The position numbers were made by a program, and so were the translations under genes. DNA of 18,646 bases from Thermoplasmatota archaeon (GTDB lineage Archaea; Thermoplasmatota; E2; DHVEG-1), in assembly GCA_030612095.1 (NCBI GenBank), contig JAUWOO010000016.1, forward strand, positions 1-18,646. The letters are read 5' to 3'. Shown here piece by piece: positions 14,637-18,646 of the stretch. Each line of letters starts with the position of its first letter. The first letter of the stretch is position 1. Below the pieces are notes generated by a model, which did not search any database, was not told the DNA's origin, and saw only the letters and a program-made list of their open reading frames with translations.

Positions 14637-14678
14637 AAGAATTGAACTGGCATAAAAATGCCAGCATTTAAGAATTGA
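14637..14678. repeat. 9-bp direct repeats flanking a hairpin
   Basis: AAGAATTGA occurs at 14637-14645 and 14670-14678. The 24 bp between them contain the perfect hairpin at 14647-14664. The arrangement looks like a very small insertion with a target duplication, or simply two chance copies. Confidence 0.35.
14647..14664 (-). terminator. Perfect 7-bp hairpin after the small basic gene
   Basis: CTGGCAT and ATGCCAG pair perfectly around a four-base loop, 19 nt past the stop of the 61-residue gene. On the minus strand the loop is TTTT and the following bases are moderately T-rich. Archaeal termination depends mainly on T tracts, so a terminator role is tentative. Confidence 0.35.
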
Positions 14679-14682
14679 TTTT

Positions 14683-14868
14683 TTATTTCTTCTTCAGATA
14701 TGGTAAACCTGTTCTCTTGTTAACACCAACTACCATGTTATCCGGTTTGTCACAAGGCTTGCCGCTCTTAGGTGTCCTCTTACTGAAGAAGTAGATTGTC
14801 TGCATTCTTCCGCCTTTAAGTTCTACTTCCCTTGTATATAAAGTCCATCCTTCATGTACATATGCCAT
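14683..14868 (-). CDS. Small conserved basic protein, 61 residues
   Basis: The product is basic and compact: MAYVHEGWTLYTREVELKGG, then QTIYFFSKRTPKSGKPCD, ending VGVNKRTGLPYLKKK. I recall this pattern, especially IYFFSKRTPKSG and VGVNKRTGLPYLKK, from small proteins of several archaea and some bacteria, without an assigned function. The many Lys/Arg residues suggest nucleic-acid binding. The start at 14868 is fixed by GAGGTGA (14876-14882), 7 nt upstream; a longer in-frame reading to 14901 would bury that site. A TATA-like CTTAAAT at 14908-14914 gives a leader of about 18 nt. It lies 67 nt behind radA on the same strand, but has its own promoter. Confidence 0.8.
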   Translation of the reverse strand: MAYVHEGWTLYTREVELKGGRMQTIYFFSKRTPKSGKPCDKPDNMVVGVNKRTGLPYLKKK

Positions 14869-14875
14869 ATTACCT

Positions 14876-14882
14876 TCACCTC
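14876..14882 (-). promoter_or_regulatory. Ribosome site deciding the 61-residue start
   Basis: GAGGTGA on the minus strand, seven bases before ATG 14868. It sits within the longer reading from 14901 and so argues against that start. Confidence 0.65.
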
Positions 14883-14907
14883 TATAGGAGGAGATACCCA
14901 TTCTCGC

Positions 14908-14914
14908 ATTTAAG
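14908..14914 (-). promoter_or_regulatory. TATA-like box for the 61-residue gene
   Basis: CTTAAAT on the minus strand predicts a transcript start near 14886, just before the GAGGTGA ribosome site. Confidence 0.4.
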
Positions 14915-14935
14915 TTTTTCCTTATTTTCTATTTT

Positions 14936-15886
14936 TTAGTCCCTAATTCCATCCTCACCGATGGTAAAAACAGCCTCACCCTCAGGAAGATGTGGTGAAT
15001 CGATCAGTCTTGCAATTCTTTTTGGACCTTTACTTTTACGTAAATATATCCTGAAAGTAGCAGTATGCCCAACAATGTGACCCCCTATGGGTCTGGTGGG
15101 ATCTCCAAAGAATGCATCTGGTTTAGATGAAACCTGATTTGTAACACAGACAATACCATTATTGAGGTCACTCCACCTTAAAAGATCGTGCATATGTTTG
15201 TTTAGTTTCTGTTGCCTATCGGCAAGTGCCCCCCTGCCAATATATTCGGCACGGAAATGCGCTGTCAGTGAATCAACTATAAGTAGACTAGCAGGTGTTT
15301 CCTTGGAAAGCTTTTTGACCTTATCTACAAGTAGCATTTGATGACTTGAGTTATATGCACGTGCAACATGAATCTTCTCAAGAACTTCATCTGGATCTAG
15401 TTCAAAAGCATTTGCCATCTGTATTATACGCTCCGGCCTAAATGTGTTCTCAGTATCTATAAAAAATGCATGACTGTTCAAACCACCTTTCTCTAACGGT
15501 AGCTGCACCGAGACGCACAACTGATGGGCAATTTGTGTTTTGGATGAACCATATTCACCATAAAGTTCTGTTATTGACTGTGTTTCAAAACCACCTCCAA
15601 GAAGTTCATCAAAGGTTTTAGAACCAGAAGTTAAGTGACCAACCTTTGCTCTTTTCTCTAGTAAAGCACTTCCAGTTTCAAATTTGCCAACATCTGCTTC
15701 CTTTCTTGCTTTCTGAATTATCTTTGCTGCTGTCGCATCACCAATCTCAGCTGCATCCGAGAGCTCTTTAGGGGATGCTACAGCTATGCTCATGATATCG
15801 GTGTATCCTGCCTCTCTGAGCTTTTCTGCAGTTGCAGGACCTACACCTGGCAAGTTATCAATCATATCGTTCTTATCTTTACCCAT
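14936..15886 (-). CDS. radA: RadA recombinase
   Basis: The 316-residue protein is the archaeal RecA/Rad51 homologue that forms filaments on single-stranded DNA and catalyses strand exchange. Residues 9-62 form the helix-hairpin-helix domain (NLPGVGPATAEKLREAGYTD). F69 with ETG fills the inter-subunit FxxA-type site. The core has Walker A GEYGSSKT (110-117), Walker B LLIVD (201-205), the RAEYIGRGALADRQQKLNKH segment (212-231), a TNQVSSKPD loop (249-257) and GGHIVGHT (268-275). The length is normal for the family. One oddity is S115 in Walker A, where RadA normally has Gly directly before the Lys. The start is ATG at 15886, with AGGGA upstream and a TATA box at 15921-15929. It is divergent from the mtrA unit. 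Confidence 0.96.
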   Translation of the reverse strand: MGKDKNDMIDNLPGVGPATAEKLREAGYTDIMSIAVASPKELSDAAEIGDATAAKIIQKARKEADVGKFETGSALLEKRAKVGHLTSGSKTFDELLGGGFETQSITELYGEYGSSKTQIAHQLCVSVQLPLEKGGLNSHAFFIDTENTFRPERIIQMANAFELDPDEVLEKIHVARAYNSSHQMLLVDKVKKLSKETPASLLIVDSLTAHFRAEYIGRGALADRQQKLNKHMHDLLRWSDLNNGIVCVTNQVSSKPDAFFGDPTRPIGGHIVGHTATFRIYLRKSKGPKRIARLIDSPHLPEGEAVFTIGEDGIRD

Positions 15887-15920
15887 GAAAAATCCCTTGA
15901 GACACAGTAATTAATAAGCA

Positions 15921-15929
15921 TTTATAAAA
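15921..15929 (-). promoter_or_regulatory. TATA box for radA
   Basis: TTTTATAAA on the minus strand predicts a transcript start near 15900, fourteen bases before the ATG. The box is nearly palindromic and could also serve the divergent mtrA gene; TTAAACTATTAAAT at 15946-15959 is another candidate for that gene. Confidence 0.5.
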
Positions 15930-15985
15930 GTGTGGGAGGGTGTACTTAAACTATTAAATCCAAGACAATATACGGAACATAAAAT

Positions 15986-16555
15986 ATGAAGGAAGACTAT
16001 TATCCATGGGGTGGTGAATTCACTGCATGTTCGCCTGATGGACGTGTTGCAGTCGTACTTCTTAATATAGAATACACTCCCCCCAATACTGTAGCCATAT
16101 ATGGGCCACTTAAGACCGAAAATATCGGCATAGAAAAAATCGTTGCCAATGTAATATCAAATCCCCACATAAGATATCTTATTGTTTGTGGAGATGATAT
16201 CAGAGGACACCGTTCAGGATCTTCACTCATTACCCTGCAGAAAAATGGAATCGATGAACAAAACAAAATTATCGATGCACCTGGAGCAATACCATATATT
16301 GAAAATCTAACTATGGAAGCAATAGACAGATTTCGCAATCAAATTGAAATCGTCGATTTACTGGGCATTAAAGACAAGGGAAGCATCGACAAAGCGATAC
16401 ATGACAATACTGTAAAATCAGTCCCGCCATATGGTGAACCATATATTGCCATACGTATTAAACCCAAAACAACGGTAAACTTAGACGATAAAAGAGCGTT
16501 ACATTCAAAAATTGTAATGAACTACATGGGAAAGGTTGAAAAAAGAGGTGAATAG
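15986..16555 (+). CDS. mtrA: Soluble corrinoid protein MtrA (no membrane anchor)
   Basis: The 189-residue product matches the corrinoid-binding domain of MtrA from the methyl-H4MPT:coenzyme M methyltransferase. Matching segments are GPLKTENIGIEKIVANVISNP (in outline), VCGDDIRGHRSGSSL and GAPGAIPYIENL-like APGAIPYIENL. H75, in GDDIRGHRSG, aligns with the His that binds cobalt in methanogen MtrA (GAEVQGH). Methanogen MtrA has a C-terminal membrane helix at about 215-240; this protein ends before it with a charged tail (MGKVEKRGE), so it should be cytosolic. No mtrB-G gene lies next to it. It carries the methyl group on a B12-type cofactor. The stop abuts the mtrH start with no gap. The start at ATG 15986 has a short leader and no clear ribosome site. 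Confidence 0.93.
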   Translation: MKEDYYPWGGEFTACSPDGRVAVVLLNIEYTPPNTVAIYGPLKTENIGIEKIVANVISNPHIRYLIVCGDDIRGHRSGSSLITLQKNGIDEQNKIIDAPGAIPYIENLTMEAIDRFRNQIEIVDLLGIKDKGSIDKAIHDNTVKSVPPYGEPYIAIRIKPKTTVNLDDKRALHSKIVMNYMGKVEKRGE

Positions 16556-17455
16556 GTGTTTTCTTTTACCAAAGAACAGGAAATCTTAGAAATTTCAGAT
16601 ACGAAAATTGGTGGGCAACCAGGTATGTACCCCACAGTTTTATTTGGCGGTATGTTTTTTAAAGGCGAACCTGACTGTGTAACAGCAGAAAAATATCTTA
16701 ACAATATGCTTGATCTCAGCAAAAGAACAGGCAATCCTGCAATTCCTGACTTCTTTATCAGAAAGGAAGAATACATTGAAGAAATCACTAACTTTATTGA
16801 AAGGATCCTTCCAGAAAACCAACCGTTTTCAATAGATGTTACCGACCCGCAAGTAAAGGTAAGAGTCTTAGAATGTCTTCATGAAAAAAATCTTCTTTCG
16901 CGAACTATCTATAATTCCATTCATGTTGGAATAACAGATGAGGAACGTGAGGCTTTAACCAAATATACTCCCGAAATGGCCATTATTGTAGCGTTTAACC
17001 CAAAGGATAAATCACCTGATGGCAAAATCGAGGTTCTTGAAAACGGCGCTCATATCACCGATATTGGGCTGCTTGACATTTCAAAAAATTTAGGAATTAA
17101 AAAAATACTTATTGATACTGCTGCACTTGCACCGGGAGATAACACTGGTGCAGCAATTGCAGCCATCCCAGTTATAAAAGAGGAATATGGTCTACCCACA
17201 GGTTGTGCTATTCACAATGTGGTAGAGAAATCAAAATGGCTAAGTGATTTTGAATCTGCAAGAAAAACAGTTGATGCTTCCTCAAATGTTAACATTTCTC
17301 TATTTGGGGGGGATTTTGCAATATTCGGCCCCATAGGAAACGCAGATATTGTATTCCCAACAGTTGCATGGCAAGATATTCTCATCTCTGAATACACTGA
17401 AAATTACTTTGGAATATCTCCAGATGAATATCATCCCCGGAGGAAACTCTCCTAA
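16556..17455 (+). CDS. mtrH: Methyltransferase MtrH
   Basis: The 299-residue protein is the MtrH subunit, a TIM-barrel methyltransferase that moves the methyl group from methyl-tetrahydromethanopterin to the corrinoid of MtrA. Family segments seen are the N-terminal KIGGQPGMYPTVLFGGMFF (18-36), then IAAFNP-like IVAFNPKD (144-151), LIDTAALAPGDNTGAAI (185-201), PTGCAIHNVVEKSKWL (214-229) and FGPIGNADIVFPTVAWQD (257-274). The length is close to the methanogen protein. The start is a GTG directly after the mtrA stop, with GAGGTGA at 16545-16551, so the two are translationally coupled. Such a pair without the membrane subunits suggests a soluble two-protein methyl relay. A dihydropteroate synthase is excluded by the family segments. 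Confidence 0.95.
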   Translation: MFSFTKEQEILEISDTKIGGQPGMYPTVLFGGMFFKGEPDCVTAEKYLNNMLDLSKRTGNPAIPDFFIRKEEYIEEITNFIERILPENQPFSIDVTDPQVKVRVLECLHEKNLLSRTIYNSIHVGITDEEREALTKYTPEMAIIVAFNPKDKSPDGKIEVLENGAHITDIGLLDISKNLGIKKILIDTAALAPGDNTGAAIAAIPVIKEEYGLPTGCAIHNVVEKSKWLSDFESARKTVDASSNVNISLFGGDFAIFGPIGNADIVFPTVAWQDILISEYTENYFGISPDEYHPRRKLS

Positions 17456-18351
17456 TGAATAATAAGATCAAAACATGCGTAATTGGATCGTATCCCGTGC
17501 TTACTGATGCCATGGAGCTTATGAATGGATATTTTAATGGAGAAGAAGTCTCCTGGGACAAATATATCCAACACGCAGTTAGTGACATGGTCAACGCTGG
17601 ACTTGACATTGTTTCAGACGGACAAACAAGAGATCCATTCATTCAGATTTTTACAAGAAAACTAAAAGGATGTAGAATCAGAGCCAGAACAGAAATCGTA
17701 GATAAAGTAGAATACAATACCCCCATAACACTTAAAGATCAGAAATACGCCAGAAGCTTGATTCCAGAGGATAAAGAATTAATAGGCGTTCTTACTGGGC
17801 CATATACTCTAAGTAAATCGTGTATCGATTTGTATTATAACGATGAAAAAGATCTTGCCTTTGATTTCGCCCATGCCCTTAAGCAAGAGGCGAAGGTATT
17901 GCAAAAACACGTTGATATGATTAGTATTGATGAACCATTTTTTTCTAATGAGATACCAGATTACGGGAAAGAACTAATTGAGATAATTACAAAGGACATT
18001 TCCTGCCCCACTAGGCTTCATGCATGTGGGAATGTATCTGATATAATATCAGAGTTATTGGAGATTCCCGTGGATATATTATCTCATGAATTCAAAGCAT
18101 CTCCGCAAATATTCGATGCGTTTAAAGAATATGCTTTTTCTCAAAAAATTTGTTTGGGTGCTGTTCGCTCAGATGACACGCGAGTTGAATCAGTTGAAGA
18201 AATAATGGAGCATACAAAAAAAGGAATGGACATCTTTGGGGAAAAGATTGTTCAATTGGCACCTGACTGTGGGCAAAGATTGCTGCCCAGAGATGTTGCT
18301 TTTCAAAAATTGAAAAATCTTGTAAAAGTAGGTGAAAAAATCAATGGTTGA
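17455..18351 (+). CDS. Core MetE-type methionine synthase (folate-domain-free)
   Basis: The 298-residue protein is only the C-terminal catalytic barrel of cobalamin-independent methionine synthase. The N-terminal folate half of bacterial MetE (about 750 residues) is absent. The zinc site is complete: H189 and C191 in RLHACGN, E212 in LSHEF and C272 in APDCGQR. Substrate-side marks are GSYP (11-14), DIVSDGQ (51-57), TGPYTL (114-119) and SIDEP (157-161). Core enzymes of this kind in methanogens (the MesA family) transfer a methyl group from methylcobalamin or a corrinoid protein to homocysteine. Here the likely donor is the adjacent MtrA. Its ATG overlaps the mtrH stop by one base, with GGAGG at 17439-17443. 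A different thiol acceptor is possible. Relation to named subfamilies needs a tree. Confidence 0.88.
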   Translation: MNNKIKTCVIGSYPVLTDAMELMNGYFNGEEVSWDKYIQHAVSDMVNAGLDIVSDGQTRDPFIQIFTRKLKGCRIRARTEIVDKVEYNTPITLKDQKYARSLIPEDKELIGVLTGPYTLSKSCIDLYYNDEKDLAFDFAHALKQEAKVLQKHVDMISIDEPFFSNEIPDYGKELIEIITKDISCPTRLHACGNVSDIISELLEIPVDILSHEFKASPQIFDAFKEYAFSQKICLGAVRSDDTRVESVEEIMEHTKKGMDIFGEKIVQLAPDCGQRLLPRDVAFQKLKNLVKVGEKING

Positions 18352-18646
18352 TAAGGAAGTCCCCTTAATTGAAGCTAAAAAAACACCACAGAAAGACGTA
18401 ATCTTAGATCCAAAAGGTTTCTTTGTTATAGAAGTGCATGGAAATGAAATAGGAGTAGAGTATTATACTAACGTATACAAGGAAAATAGGATTGCCTCAG
18501 GGAACCTCAAAAAAGTTTTTTCAGGTAAAAAGGCGGATGCACTATCAGATACTATTGTAGAACATGTTCCCGGTCTTAGACCTGAACATTACATGTATAT
18601 TGGTAGAGAACTTCAGAGAGCTCAGTGCGCTCTTGAAAAAAACAAA
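18344..18646 (+). CDS. DUF4346-like protein, partial at window edge
   Basis: An ATG at 18344 overlaps the end of the methionine synthase gene by 8 nt, with AGGTGA at 18330-18335 placed 8 nt upstream. The frame then stays open to the window end (101 codons). After a short Lys-rich lead the sequence reads DPKGFFVIEVHGNEIGVEYY, then GKKADALSDTIVEHV and HYMYIGRELQRAQCALEKN. From memory this matches the DUF4346 domain (DPKGYF..., ...YLGRELAKAE), seen in cyanobacteria and archaea with no assigned function. The tight overlap puts it in the mtrA-mtrH-methionine synthase operon and suggests an accessory part in the same methyl transfer. The C terminus is cut off, so further domains may exist. Confidence 0.75.
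   Translation, partial: MVDKEVPLIEAKKTPQKDVILDPKGFFVIEVHGNEIGVEYYTNVYKENRIASGNLKKVFSGKKADALSDTIVEHVPGLRPEHYMYIGRELQRAQCALEKNK

Noticed and set aside
16556..17455. Dihydropteroate synthase or another pterin-binding TIM barrel instead of MtrH.
   Set aside because: MtrH-specific segments and the preceding mtrA gene fit MtrH throughout.
15986..17455. A methanogenesis locus.
   Set aside because: No mcr genes and no mtrB-G are present, MtrA lacks its membrane helix, and the next gene is a methionine synthase core; methanogenesis is not supported by this window.
1..18646. Insertion sequences, phage genes, toxin-antitoxin pairs, defence genes, tRNA or rRNA.
   Set aside because: I looked on both strands and found no transposase, integrase, paired terminal repeats, cloverleaf or rRNA-like stretch I could support.

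Overview
This window looks like chromosomal DNA from an uncultured anaerobic archaeon. The evidence is a euryarchaeal-type RadA, an MCM-type AAA+ ATPase, MtrA and MtrH of the tetrahydromethanopterin pathway, TATA-box promoters about 25 nt from plausible transcript starts, GAGGTGA-type ribosome sites, AT-rich DNA and many secreted lipoprotein or beta-helix proteins. The lipoprotein leaders and gene mix suggest the Thermoplasmatota (for example the marine-sediment MBG-D/Thermoprofundales type). That placement is inference, because no rRNA gene is present.

Left part (1-2710, all minus strand): a surface-protein cluster. A compact unit starts from a TATA box near 1760 and carries a tiny Cys-rich reading frame that may be frameshifted, a lipoprotein with calcium-binding repeats and two cohesin-like domains, a second short lipoprotein, and a 51-residue zinc ribbon. 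The two lipoprotein genes share a nearly identical 62-bp block encoding the signal peptide, while their mature parts are unrelated. Upstream lie a start-less, calcium-repeat plus C2-like gene remnant and an unrecognised 115-codon gene.

Middle part (2858-11674): a 55-residue acidic protein; an AAA+ ATPase of the MCM clade with a helix-hairpin-helix-like N terminus in place of the usual MCM N-terminal region; an exported DUF362 protein; the ribosome-associated GTPase HflX; a signal-peptide protein with a helical ectodomain and a multi-helix membrane domain; a secreted beta-helix protein whose leader can form a hairpin; a 54-residue membrane protein; and a low-complexity orphan. No mobile element, CRISPR array, tRNA or rRNA was seen.

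Right part (11710-15886, minus strand): VOC-fold protein, alpha-oxoamine synthase (KBL/BioF type), COG3199 ATP-NAD kinase-like protein, a small conserved basic protein, and RadA with an unusual Walker A.

Far right (15986-18646, plus strand): the most interesting locus. Four genes are packed with 0 to 8 nt overlaps: soluble MtrA without its membrane anchor, MtrH, a core (folate-domain-free) MetE-type methionine synthase with all four zinc ligands, and a DUF4346-like gene cut by the window edge. None of the membrane Mtr subunits is next to them. The natural reading is a cytosolic relay: methyl-tetrahydromethanopterin to MtrH, to the corrinoid on MtrA, to homocysteine on the MetE-like enzyme, giving methionine rather than methyl-coenzyme M. 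The genes' identities are well supported; the relay is inference.
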